The notes under the pieces: generated by a model
What the model was told of the DNA's origin: nothing
What the model saw: only the letters and a program-made list of their open reading frames with translations
Database searches by the model: none
In this document: in pieces, positions 51,889 through 59,779 of the stretch
How the letters are laid out: each line of letters opens with the position of its first letter
How positions within the stretch are numbered: position 1 is the stretch's first letter
Program-made: the position numbers and the translations under genes
Source: Variovorax sp. WDL1
GTDB taxonomy: Bacteria; Pseudomonadota; Gammaproteobacteria; Burkholderiales; Burkholderiaceae_C
Assembly: GCF_001541225.1 (NCBI RefSeq)
Contig: NZ_LMTS01000336.1
Location: 1-64,000 of the forward strand
DNA: 64,000 bases
Direction of reading: 5' to 3'

Positions 51889-52503
51889 TCAACCTCGCGG
51901 CGCGCCGCCTGCGTCTACCAGGAGCAGGTCGGCCTCGGCCCGTGGTGCCCTCATCCCGATCTCGTGCAACCCCTTGGGCAAAGGCAGGGCCGGGCGCCGG
52001 TCGGGCGGCAGGAGCGAATCCTGGAATTCCTGGGTGCGTGCCGTACCAAAAGCCGTCGTAAACCGCTCCGCGAACGCGCTCCAGGCGAACCGATCCCCAC
52101 GGTCCGGCATGATTTCGTTGATCCGAGCCCAGCCGCCCATGTTCTCGATGGCACGATTGAGCACCGGGCCCGTCGCCTCCAGCTTGGGCGCCACGTACGG
52201 GCCCACACGGCACACCAGGAGGTACAAGCGCTCCAACGCGGACTCTTCCTCCACGAACGTAGGGTCAAGCGCCTTGCGCAGATCCGAGACCGTGGGCGCC
52301 TTGCGGCTGTTCGTTGACACCCAGTTCAGAAGGAACTTGGTGGTTGCGTCCGGGCCGAACGACTCGATCGCTGCCAGCCAGGCGGTGACCTCGAGGTCGT
52401 TGAGCTCGTGCCGGCACGCGGCGCAGGCTTGCACGGCGGTCTCGAGGACGCTTGCGATCTCTTCCTGCGCGCTCATGTTCACGTTCTCGTCCTGCGTCCT
52501 CAT
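51889..52503 (-). CDS. Probable replication-related protein (phage/plasmid DUF6475-like)
   Basis: The 204-residue protein has a central pattern seen in phage and plasmid replication-associated proteins: DLRKALDPTF, then AIENMGGWARINEIMPD followed by FAWSAFAERFTTAF. These match the A-I-x-x-M/L-GGW...F..RY motif of DUF6475-like proteins. An N-terminal Cys pair (QACAACRHE) is present. It starts within the stop codon of the upstream Rep-like gene (ATGA overlap) and precedes the DotJ-like gene, so replication and transfer genes share one transcript. The family call is moderate. Confidence 0.5.
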   Translation of the reverse strand: MRTQDENVNMSAQEEIASVLETAVQACAACRHELNDLEVTAWLAAIESFGPDATTKFLLNWVSTNSRKAPTVSDLRKALDPTFVEEESALERLYLLVCRVGPYVAPKLEATGPVLNRAIENMGGWARINEIMPDRGDRFAWSAFAERFTTAFGTARTQEFQDSLLPPDRRPALPLPKGLHEIGMRAPRAEADLLLVDAGGAPRG

Positions 52504-53399
52504 GCCGCGGCTCCCGGTGCTGCGCCGCGATGGCGGGCGAAGCCGAATCCAAAGCCACCCGGGGCGAATCCACCCGCAGAAGCGCCAGCCGCCGGCTTGA
52601 CATCTGCGTCCTGGACGTCGCTTTTAGAGCCGAAGCGCTTCGCAAGCACCCGGTCGACCGAGGATTTGCTGCCTTTCAGGGCGGCGGACTCAAAGGACTG
52701 GGGTCCGGAGCGCACTGGACCAGACGACGCGCCCAGGGCGGGCATGAGTCGGGTCTTGCTGTCACGGGGCCAGTAACCGAAGTTGGACGAGAAGTCTCGC
52801 TGCGTGATGGAACTGGTGAAGAAGTTGCGGGCCGTGGCGTCCCAGTTCGAGTAGAGGCGCGTGCTCGATGTCGCGAAGTCCTTGAACTTCTGCAGCAGCC
52901 ATGCCTTGTGCTCCTCGGTGATGAAGCCGGCCTCCTCCGCCTTTGCCAACAGTCCTTCGTTGAACTGGTAGTCCTTCGGGAGCGCTCGCTTTCCCTTGCT
53001 GCGCCCGGCAGGCTTCACCTCTCCGACGAGGGGGAACTCTTCCACGGCCAGGCTCGCAAGCGCGGACGACGCGACGAGTTCCTTGATCTGTGCCCCGAAG
53101 CGCTCGTTGACGGCATCGAACAGCTCAGCCATCTTGGCGTGGCGCCACGCACCACCTTCAACCTGCTCGAACCCCTCGAGCAAGCTTGCGCCGTTCTCGG
53201 CCCAAACATTTGCGCTCAAACCGCTCAAACGAGAGAGGATCAGCGGGTCACCCGAAATCGTCGCCGGCCGGGTCGAACGGAACGCCGCCTCGAGCAAGAG
53301 AACCCCTGCGCGCACCACAGCCGCGTCCGGCGAGTGAAACCACGCGCATTCGGTAAACCAGCGGATATCGAGCGCGGAATGTGTGCGTGTGTTGATCAT
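52500..53399 (-). CDS. Phage-type replication protein (DUF1376/O-like helix-turn-helix)
   Basis: The start at 53399 (MINTRTHSALDIRWFTECAWFHSP) gives 299 residues. The N-terminal half looks like the DUF1376-type winged-helix of phage replication proteins: short helices with RLSGLSANVWAENGASLLEGFEQ and GGAWRHAKMAELFD. The middle has FKDFATSSTRLYSNWDATA, like the F-K-(D)-x...W-x-x-x-W-x-N-(W/F) helicase-loader motif. The tail is Gly/Ala/Phe-rich. It is divergent from dnaB, so it could load DnaB at an origin near 53.4-53.6 kb. It is the first gene of the tra operon. Confidence 0.55.
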   Translation of the reverse strand: MINTRTHSALDIRWFTECAWFHSPDAAVVRAGVLLLEAAFRSTRPATISGDPLILSRLSGLSANVWAENGASLLEGFEQVEGGAWRHAKMAELFDAVNERFGAQIKELVASSALASLAVEEFPLVGEVKPAGRSKGKRALPKDYQFNEGLLAKAEEAGFITEEHKAWLLQKFKDFATSSTRLYSNWDATARNFFTSSITQRDFSSNFGYWPRDSKTRLMPALGASSGPVRSGPQSFESAALKGSKSSVDRVLAKRFGSKSDVQDADVKPAAGASAGGFAPGGFGFGFARHRGAAPGAAA

Positions 53400-53580
53400 G
53401 TTTTTTCGTCCGCGATGGTAGTCGCGCAAGGAGGTTTTGGAAAATCTTTTTGTACTTGCATTGACGTTTGTTGCTTCTTGTCTCCAGAATATCAACACGA
53501 ACCGCGATCCGTAAGTGCAGTTTCAAGAAAACTGGAATCTAAAGGTTTCGGTTTCGGAATGTTTAGTACGAAATCCTTCC
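53400..53580. other. Divergent regulatory / candidate origin region between rep-like gene and dnaB
   Basis: The 181 bases between the two replication genes are AT-rich for this window, with runs such as GGAAAATCTTTTTG. A TTGACG at 53461-53466 could act as a -35 for dnaB, but no good -10 follows at the right distance. No iteron-like direct repeats or DnaA boxes were recognised. It is the likeliest place for promoters to both operons and perhaps for initiation; only the position supports the latter. Confidence 0.35.
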
Positions 53581-55020
53581 ATGACCGCTACAACTGCACC
53601 TTTTGGCTTCCCACGTACGCAACAGCAGCAGCCCCCAGCAGAGGCCCCGATCGAAGCAGTAGCGGCACCGCCCTCGATCGAGCCCCTTGTCTCGCAGATC
53701 AGCGAGCGCACGGTGCTGTGTTCGCTCATGCAAGACGGCCGCGAGGACCTGTCAGGCCAGATCGCGGCGACCCTGAATGCCCAGGACTTCGGCGAAGAGA
53801 TCCACATCAACCTGTTCCGCCTCTGGCAGCAGCTGGGCCAGTCGGGCCAGGCGCGCGACCTGGCGGCGCTGGTAGACGCCTCGCGCACGCACAATGTGTT
53901 CACGGGCGGCGAGGACTACCTCATCAATCTCGCGACGAACCCCACCTATCTGACGGCCAGCGTGGAGGCCATCCAGGCGGCAGCGACCCGGATCAAGGAG
54001 CTGAGCGTGACGCGCACGGTGCTTGCGTCAGCCAAGCTCGTCGTGGAGAAGGCCGCCCTTGGGCAGACCTCGGTGGAAGCGCTGACCACCATGCTCGAAG
54101 ACGCCGCCGGTAACGCCCGTACCTCGGCCAAGTCGTCGCGCACCGGCCCGGAGCACGTAGTCGGCTTTATCTCGGTGTTGCTCGAGCAGATCGAGCAGCG
54201 ACTCCAGGGTCAGGAGGTCGATTCGGGCGTTACGACCGGATTCCCGAGCCTGGACAGGCTGCTCGGAGGCCACGGCATGGTCGATGAGGACCTGATCGTG
54301 CTCGCCGCGCGGCCTTCGATGGGCAAGACCGCCATGGAGGTGAACTTCATGCTCGCCGCGGCCGAAGCGGGTCGCGCTGCCCTCCTCTACTCGATGGAGA
54401 TGCGCGGAACCTCCATGGCCAAGCGGATGATCTCGCGTGCAGGACGCGTTCCTGGTTCGGTCTTCAACAGCTCCGAGCAGTTGCCCGATCGGCTCGAATC
54501 GATCTACGAGGCTGCGCAGAAGCTCGGCAACCAGCACATCTACATCGATGAGTCGCCTGGCCTGTCACTTGCCGAGATCCGCACGCGCTCGCGCCTCTTT
54601 GCCGCGCAGAACGCGGGCAAGAAGCTGATCATCGGCGTCGACTACCTGCAGCTCATTGCCGCCGGCGCAGCAGCCAAGCCGGGTGCCGATGCTCGCGTGG
54701 TCGTGGGCGATGCGTCCAAGGGCCTCAAGCAGCTCGCTCGCGAGCTGAAGTGCCCCGTTGTCGCCCTCGCACAGCTGAGCCGGACGGTGGAGCAGCGCGC
54801 GAACAAGCGGCCCATGATGTCCGACCTGAAGGAATCGGGTCAGATCGAACAGGACGCGGACGTGATCATGTTCCTGTATCGCGACGAGGCCTACAACCCC
54901 GAGACCCCCGAGCCCGGGATCACCGAAGTGATCGTGGCCAAGCAGCGCGAAGGCGCCACCGGCACGGTCAAGCTCGCCCACCAGCTGGCATCCTCACTCT
55001 ACGAGGACCACCTCCAATAA
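53581..55020 (+). CDS. dnaB: DnaB-family replicative helicase
   Basis: The 479-residue protein has an N-terminal DnaB-N helical domain (LVSQISERTVLCSLMQ) and a RecA-like C-terminal ATPase. Walker A is ARPSMGKT (243-250), followed by LLYSMEM, LIIGVDYLQLI (Walker B) and VALAQLSRTVEQR. The E-x-D-A-D-V-I-M-F motif near the end is also present. Gln/Pro-rich residues lead the protein. It unwinds DNA at the element's replication fork. The start at 53581 is uncertain: a GTG at 53515 is also in frame and neither has a strong ribosome-binding site. It overlaps the HU gene (TAATG). Confidence 0.93.
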   Translation: MTATTAPFGFPRTQQQQPPAEAPIEAVAAPPSIEPLVSQISERTVLCSLMQDGREDLSGQIAATLNAQDFGEEIHINLFRLWQQLGQSGQARDLAALVDASRTHNVFTGGEDYLINLATNPTYLTASVEAIQAAATRIKELSVTRTVLASAKLVVEKAALGQTSVEALTTMLEDAAGNARTSAKSSRTGPEHVVGFISVLLEQIEQRLQGQEVDSGVTTGFPSLDRLLGGHGMVDEDLIVLAARPSMGKTAMEVNFMLAAAEAGRAALLYSMEMRGTSMAKRMISRAGRVPGSVFNSSEQLPDRLESIYEAAQKLGNQHIYIDESPGLSLAEIRTRSRLFAAQNAGKKLIIGVDYLQLIAAGAAAKPGADARVVVGDASKGLKQLARELKCPVVALAQLSRTVEQRANKRPMMSDLKESGQIEQDADVIMFLYRDEAYNPETPEPGITEVIVAKQREGATGTVKLAHQLASSLYEDHLQ

Positions 55021-55424
55021 TGACTCCCGCCCCCTCACAACAGCCATCCAAGCCGAACAAGCGGCGCACCCGCTACAGCGCCAACGCCGTCGTCCGCAAG
55101 GAGGCTGAGCTGCTGAACATCTCGCCCGAGTTCGGCGTGTCCTTCTTCTTCAACCTCATGAATCGTGTCGTCAGCAGCGCCATGGTGAACGGCGAATGCT
55201 GGATCCAGGGCATCGGGACCTTCAAGCGCACAGAGTACGCCGCGCGGCGGCGTCACAACCCTCGCACAGGCCAGATCGACCTCATTCCCGGGGGCGAAAA
55301 AATTACCTTCCATCCGATCAAGCCACGCAAGACGAAGGAAGGAACGCCCCCAAGCGCCGAACCCGCCCTGCGCGTCCGAAAACGCCCGCAGGCAGTCACG
55401 TCGACAGTGCACCGGTTGAAGTAG
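55020..55424 (+). CDS. HU/IHF-family DNA-binding protein
   Basis: The 134-residue protein has the Bac_DNA_binding core: helical N-terminal half (VVRKEAELLNISPEFGVSFF), then GIGTFKRTEYAARRRHNP and the RTGQIDLIPGG arm, matching the G-x-G-T-F...R-x-x-R-N-P-x-T-G pattern. A basic 30-residue tail follows. It would bend DNA at the replication origin or transfer site. The ATG overlaps the dnaB stop, so the two are translated together. Confidence 0.85.
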   Translation: MTPAPSQQPSKPNKRRTRYSANAVVRKEAELLNISPEFGVSFFFNLMNRVVSSAMVNGECWIQGIGTFKRTEYAARRRHNPRTGQIDLIPGGEKITFHPIKPRKTKEGTPPSAEPALRVRKRPQAVTSTVHRLK

Positions 55425-55426
55425 TC

Positions 55427-55723
55427 ATGACCCTCGGAAGCATCAAATCACGCACGGAACTCCTGCTCATCGCTGCGGGCTGGCTATGGACCTTCTCCCT
55501 CGCTGGCTTCAACCGCCCCGCCCAGGCCCGGCACATGGCCGTCGCCGCAGCCATCGGTCTGGCGCTTTCGCTGGGCTTTCGGCGCTCTGTCATGGGCTTC
55601 TTTCGCGCAGACCTCGACAACCTGGGTGATCGCATCACTGATGCGTATCTGTGGACGATCGTCGCCTTTGTAGTGGGGATCGTCCTTGCCGTGTATGTAC
55701 TTGCGAGATCACCGCTTCTTTAA
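55427..55723 (+). CDS. Small membrane protein, 98 aa
   Basis: The ATG at 55427 follows the HU stop codon by two bases. The protein has three hydrophobic segments (LLLIAAGWLWTFSLAGF, MAVAAAIGLALSLGF, LWTIVAFVVGIVLAVYVLA) with short charged loops, so it is an integral membrane protein with two or three helices. Function unknown; co-transcribed with the dnaB-HU pair. Confidence 0.65.
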   Translation: MTLGSIKSRTELLLIAAGWLWTFSLAGFNRPAQARHMAVAAAIGLALSLGFRRSVMGFFRADLDNLGDRITDAYLWTIVAFVVGIVLAVYVLARSPLL

Positions 55724-55737
55724 CTCAGGGAACCCAC

Positions 55738-56277
55738 ATGCATCACCCAATTTTTCCCTCGGCCGTCACCGTGCGAAACCTCACCTTGCGCAACTCTTCG
55801 GGCGCCAAGGGCGATTTTTGGACCGCCGACGTTCAGATTGAACGAAAGGGCGAACCGACAGCGCGATTCGAATCCATCGTCTTCCTCGAGAGAGAAGGCA
55901 TGGCGATCATTGTCGCCTGCCACAACGAAAGCATGCCCCCCGGATTCGAGGAGTTCTTTCAGCAAACAGCGTTTCTCGACTATCTGTGCGAGACCACCGC
56001 CCGGGACTTCCTGAACCAGGACCCCCCGACATACATTGCAATCCGCGCTGGATTGGACCTGACCGAGATTCTGGTCGCCGGCGAGTACGTCCGGCAGCGA
56101 AGGGTCCCTCTCGGCATGGCCGTCAGCTACAAGCGTCCAGGGCACTCATTCAGCATAAAGACATTCGACCCCGAGCAGACCGCGCATTGGCTCATGGGTC
56201 CGCCGCAGCGCCGCACACGCGCGGTTCATCGACCCGCAAAAAGCAAGGTGAACCGCACCAAGATGCGCCGTCCATGA
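55738..56277 (+). CDS. Hypothetical protein, 179 aa
   Basis: The ATG at 55738 has CAGGGAA upstream. The protein is soluble, with a beta-rich N-terminal half (AVTVRNLTLRNSSGAKGDF, IVFLEREGMAIIVACHN) and a basic C-terminal tail (RRTRAVHRPAKSKVNRTK). Last gene of the plus-strand replication block. No family recognised. The basic tail could bind nucleic acid. Confidence 0.6.
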   Translation: MHHPIFPSAVTVRNLTLRNSSGAKGDFWTADVQIERKGEPTARFESIVFLEREGMAIIVACHNESMPPGFEEFFQQTAFLDYLCETTARDFLNQDPPTYIAIRAGLDLTEILVAGEYVRQRRVPLGMAVSYKRPGHSFSIKTFDPEQTAHWLMGPPQRRTRAVHRPAKSKVNRTKMRRP

Positions 56278-56290
56278 CGATTGGGACTCT

Positions 56291-57583
56291 CTATACATCC
56301 AGCCCTGTTCTTAGGGCCTCCAACTGATCGACTGCTTCTGCGACGGCCTCGCCCTGTGACAAGCCGCTAACGAGCTTCAGGACCAACGACTCGGCACCGT
56401 CATTTGACTTTCGAATGCCGTTCTTCTTTCGCTCGGCGTTCGCGAACGTCAACAGAGCTGCCTTCTTTTCGGCCTTAACGTCCGTGAGGTTGAGGAAGGT
56501 TTGCACACGAAATTTCTCTTCAACAGCTCTCACCCATACCCCCGCCGTCCAATTCCAATCATCATCCTTCCCTTGCTTGTCGATAAATTGCTCGAAGGCA
56601 TTCAAGCTGAATGCAGTCCGAACACGCCAGGGCTGAATCAGAACATCAGGAAACAGATCCCTCATCCTCGAGACGAACGGCGCGAAAGCAACCTGCCGGA
56701 AGCAGTTGGCCCAGATAAGCGGGCGCTTACAGAAGAGGCTAAAGAGTCGAAGGTTTGCTTTCCCTTCTATAGAGGCAACCCCATCGTTCAGAAGACTCGA
56801 TAGTTCCTTTGCACGCGTGGATCGGAAGCGGGAGTCAACGAGCGACTTCATCGCGAGCACCGCGTCACCGTGCGTGGTAGCCACTTGCAAGACAAGCTTT
56901 CCGAGAGGAGTGCTGGCTGCAGATTCTTCATCTTCCTCTTCGACCACTGCTCGAAACTGCGTCAACGTGAGCCTTACGCTATCGGAGACCGAATCACGTT
57001 GCTCACACTGTCTGAGAAATTCCGAAAGCCAGTCGTACCCTATCGGCAACCAAAGCGAGTCGTCAACCGTAGCTTCATAGCTATCCAGGAAAATGTGCAC
57101 ACCCCGGAAATCGGGGAAGAGCTTCTCCAGCCCTTTGCGGTACTTCTTCAGCTGCCCATCCGATTGCTTGGCGCCAAACTTGTTTTCGATTGCAATGTAG
57201 AAGTTCGCTACCGCATCCACGATGAGCACGTCGAGGCGGTCTTTGACGTCTTTCATCCCCACATCGACCTCTGTTGCCACCACCATCGACGAAAACCCTT
57301 GACTGTGGATGCTGGAGGCCGCGAGGAAGCGTCGATCGTTCGCTGGCAGGCTTTCCGCCTCTTCACATTGACCTGCACGCGTGAGAATGGACTTGATTGC
57401 ATGATCACCCAGTCCGTGGGCTTGCGATGGGTCAAGCAACCATGCCAGCATGTTCGAGATCTGAATCTCTTTGGGGAAGCAGATCCGAAGCGGGTTGCTT
57501 GTTCCTGCCAGCCTCAACATGCGTTCTACGTCAGGGTCGCCATAAAGCGCGTTCGCGAATTCCATCCGATCTCGATCTGGCAC
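56291..57583 (-). CDS. PD-(D/E)XK nuclease superfamily protein
   Basis: The 430-residue protein has the PDDEXK_4 core in its N-terminal part. DVGMKDVKDRLDVLIVD carries a catalytic Asp, then FYIAIENKFGAKQSDGQLKKY supplies the E-x-K element and the Q-L..Y helix typical of the family. An SSIHSQGFSSMVVATEVDVG strand precedes it. Such proteins are metal-dependent nucleases, often defence or repair factors carried on mobile DNA. The C-terminal half is a large helical region of unknown role. It begins the cargo block and is convergent with the replication block. Its start at 57583 (MPDRDRMEF) lacks a clear ribosome-binding site. Confidence 0.75.
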   Translation of the reverse strand: MPDRDRMEFANALYGDPDVERMLRLAGTSNPLRICFPKEIQISNMLAWLLDPSQAHGLGDHAIKSILTRAGQCEEAESLPANDRRFLAASSIHSQGFSSMVVATEVDVGMKDVKDRLDVLIVDAVANFYIAIENKFGAKQSDGQLKKYRKGLEKLFPDFRGVHIFLDSYEATVDDSLWLPIGYDWLSEFLRQCEQRDSVSDSVRLTLTQFRAVVEEEDEESAASTPLGKLVLQVATTHGDAVLAMKSLVDSRFRSTRAKELSSLLNDGVASIEGKANLRLFSLFCKRPLIWANCFRQVAFAPFVSRMRDLFPDVLIQPWRVRTAFSLNAFEQFIDKQGKDDDWNWTAGVWVRAVEEKFRVQTFLNLTDVKAEKKAALLTFANAERKKNGIRKSNDGAESLVLKLVSGLSQGEAVAEAVDQLEALRTGLDV

Positions 57584-57703
57584 GGTCGATCCTTTGGGTG
57601 AGCAGTGAAATGGGCAAAGGGTAGCAGCGATTCAGGCCAAACCACGCCCCAGCCTCAGTCGCTCTGCATGAAGCGAAATCTTTGGATGCATGAAAGCGGG
57701 CAG

Positions 57704-58534
57704 CTAAGCCCCGGCGCCCGATTGCGGCCTACCACGAACCTTGTCCCAATATCTCCTTTCAAAGTCCTCTGCATCCTCCAGAGCATGGGTCTTGGACGTG
57801 AAACCAATCGGTCTCAGGAGGTCCCGCCGCGAAGAAGTGGGCGCCGCCTGAAGTGCAGAAAGGAGCGCGTCCGTCAACAATGCATTGCCATGCGCGAAGA
57901 ACTGCTTCATGGTCGGATTCTCAAAGCCGTCTTCGTCGAATAGTCGGACCTGATCGACAGCCACTAGCTGGTTAACCTGCATTGAAAGGGTCTGCACATG
58001 AAAATTCGCGAGCCGAAACTGCTGATCTGTTTGCCATGGTTCAGGCAAGGTGACCGCCGCAATCGCGTAGACCCCGGCCCGGCTGGCAACTCGACCAACC
58101 ACAGGAGCTATGCCTGGCCCGTCGCCATCAGCCATCGCCGACACAATGCCAACAATGTCGAAGCCCTCAATCAGGCTCTTGATCCCCCCAGCGTTGCTAT
58201 CTGCGAGTCGACGTGCTTTGAAGGATCTGTTCGCATTCCCCCTTCCATCGATCAGTAGGCTCCGGGGTATTCGCCGAGCCTCATACCCTTCCCGGCTCGT
58301 GTGAATGCCCGCGAAGCTCACCCCATCCATCCCGCGTGAGGCCATGTCTTCCACGCGTCTGTTGCCTTCTCCTCCAACGCCAAGGACAAGAATCGTGCGG
58401 CGAGACGGACTCTTCTCATTCAGAGCCGCCCAAGACCCTGCGAACCCTACGCCTCCTCCCAGAATCCCGAATACGACATGCCGTCGGCGTAGCGTTGACT
58501 TCGGGGTTGAGAATGGCAGGCAAGTTGGCTGCAT
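57704..58534 (-). CDS. Divergent FtsZ/tubulin-like protein with twin-arginine or membrane-anchor N-terminus
   Basis: The 276-residue protein starts after an AAGGGA element. Residues 16-38 read RRRHVVFGILGGGVGFAGSWAAL, a twin-arginine-type signal or membrane anchor. From residue 47 it follows the FtsZ N-terminal GTPase domain: ILVLGVGGEGNRRVEDM (the GVGGxGN loop, 52-58), GRGNANRSFKARRLAD, then MADGDGPGIAPVV where FtsZ has MGGGTGTGAAPVV. So the tubulin signature is degenerate, keeping three of its five Gly and neither Thr. The C-terminal FtsZ domain is absent. It could be a non-polymerising FtsZ-like protein. If the N-terminus is a true export signal, the domain would be outside the cytoplasm, where GTP is not available. 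Confidence 0.65.
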   Translation of the reverse strand: MQPTCLPFSTPKSTLRRRHVVFGILGGGVGFAGSWAALNEKSPSRRTILVLGVGGEGNRRVEDMASRGMDGVSFAGIHTSREGYEARRIPRSLLIDGRGNANRSFKARRLADSNAGGIKSLIEGFDIVGIVSAMADGDGPGIAPVVGRVASRAGVYAIAAVTLPEPWQTDQQFRLANFHVQTLSMQVNQLVAVDQVRLFDEDGFENPTMKQFFAHGNALLTDALLSALQAAPTSSRRDLLRPIGFTSKTHALEDAEDFERRYWDKVRGRPQSGAGA

Positions 58535-58672
58535 AGGACCCGTTCCCTTATGAGATTGCGTTCGTTTGAAGGCAGATTGGATTGGTCTTCGGCCATGCCA
58601 AGGTTAACCGAGGCTTCGGTTCTGCCGCATCAGCGAACGAACAGGTCGTTCAAAGCAAAGGTGGCATGCCGC

Positions 58673-59233
58673 CTATCGACCCAGCGCCACGGCCCTTCCC
58701 GAAGTTGCGGCCTGGAGAAACGCCTGGGCAGCATCGGCTTTAGCGCCGCTCGCCGATATCTGTGAGCGCAGCTCGCCGAGGGCGACCTCTGCCGAGACCT
58801 CCTGCGCATCGGTCACCGGCCGCACATCGCCCTTCTCGTTCGCACCAAAGCGCTGGCCGAAGTAGGCGCCGCTTGCAGCACGACCTAGTGCAAGCCAGGT
58901 CAACTTCTCACCAGGCAGCGGCTTCGTGGATAGCAGAGTGGCCGTCGCGCCCACCAGCTGCCGGCGCGAGCCATCCTTCATCACGAGGACGCTCCTCGCA
59001 TTCACAAACGCCTGGACGAGCTTGCCGGCCGCCGCCTGCTCGGCACGCGCGGTCCGTTCTCTGGCGATCTCCTCGCCCCTCTGGTTCGCCAGGTAGACGA
59101 CAGTGCCTGCAGCGACGACCAGCACCACCGCCGCGGCGCTGCCCCAGACGGGCCACCTCGATGCAGTTGCTCGTTGGGGTAGCGCAGCGGCGGGACGGCT
59201 GCTTGCGAGTCGCTTCAACTGGGGGTTTGTCAT
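58673..59233 (-). CDS. Single-pass membrane protein, 186 aa
   Basis: The start at 59233 (MTNPQLKRLASSRPA) gives a basic cytoplasmic N-terminus, one membrane segment (WPVWGSAAAVVLVVAAGTVVYL, residues about 28-49) and an extracytoplasmic domain with a short coiled coil after the membrane. The periplasmic part has beta-like (SVLVMKDGSRRQLVGATATL) and Ala/Gln-rich helical segments. It overlaps or abuts the GIY-YIG gene's end; the next gene downstream is the FtsZ-like one, 138 bases away on the same strand. Function unknown. Confidence 0.6.
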   Translation of the reverse strand: MTNPQLKRLASSRPAAALPQRATASRWPVWGSAAAVVLVVAAGTVVYLANQRGEEIARERTARAEQAAAGKLVQAFVNARSVLVMKDGSRRQLVGATATLLSTKPLPGEKLTWLALGRAASGAYFGQRFGANEKGDVRPVTDAQEVSAEVALGELRSQISASGAKADAAQAFLQAATSGRAVALGR

Positions 59234-59237
59234 GTCT

Positions 59238-59510
59238 TCAAGCATTGGCCAGGAAGGCCAGCTTGCGCCCTCGCGGCAGCTTCTTGATGGCGTATTCGGC
59301 CTTGGAAGCCTCAGATCGATCGGCGTACTGCCTGGCACCAAGGATGCGCACCGGCGGGTTCGCCCGGGTGAACTTCGCGCCCTTGCCGGCTTGGTGCGCT
59401 GCGAAGCGCTCTGCCAGCTTGTTGGTGATCCCGGCGTACATCACGCCGCCACGGCATTCCAGGAGGTACAGGCACCAGTCCCCGGGTGCAATGTGGGTCG
59501 CGCAGGTCAC
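59238..59510 (-). CDS. GIY-YIG nuclease family protein (YhbQ-like)
   Basis: The 90-residue protein is a single GIY-YIG domain: WCLYLLECRGGVMYAGITN (the G-I-Y/Y-I-G-like pair is YLL...YAGIT), KLAERFAAHQAGKGAKFTR with the catalytic Arg and His region, and the Glu in SEASKAEYAIKKL. This is the small YhbQ/UPF0213 type, whose members are thought to be structure-specific DNA nucleases. The start at 59510 is ATG. It sits in the minus-strand cargo run. Confidence 0.85.
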   Translation of the reverse strand: MTCATHIAPGDWCLYLLECRGGVMYAGITNKLAERFAAHQAGKGAKFTRANPPVRILGARQYADRSEASKAEYAIKKLPRGRKLAFLANA

Positions 59511-59518
59511 GTGCTGGC

Positions 59519-59779
59519 TCAGAACAATGGGGCTTGGTGAGAGGCCGGCGACGGCCGCTTCGCGGGGACGTGGCTGCGTGCGAACTCGTGCGCCTCGCGA
59601 GCTACGGCAAGGTAGGCATCACTGGGCGCCTTCGTCAATTCCTGGCCCGGGACATACGCTGCCCAGATCCGGTCGCGAATGTCCTTGGGCAACGTGAACC
59701 AGTGCGGTGCGCAGCCCCAGAGCTTCGGGGGGACGTGGCGCTGGCAGCCAAGCCAGTGGCAGTTATGGGCTTCGCTCAT
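59519..59779 (-). CDS. Small Cys/His-rich hypothetical protein, 86 aa
   Basis: The N-terminus has a potential zinc-binding pattern: C-x4-C (NCHWLGCQRHVPP) followed by GCAPHWFTLP, so two Cys, one later Cys and several His are within 30 residues. Similar small Cys/His proteins with the HWF-LP motif are common on phages and plasmids. It ends 9 bases before the GIY-YIG gene and overlaps the endonuclease stop codon by four bases. Function unknown. Confidence 0.65.
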   Translation of the reverse strand: MSEAHNCHWLGCQRHVPPKLWGCAPHWFTLPKDIRDRIWAAYVPGQELTKAPSDAYLAVAREAHEFARSHVPAKRPSPASHQAPLF

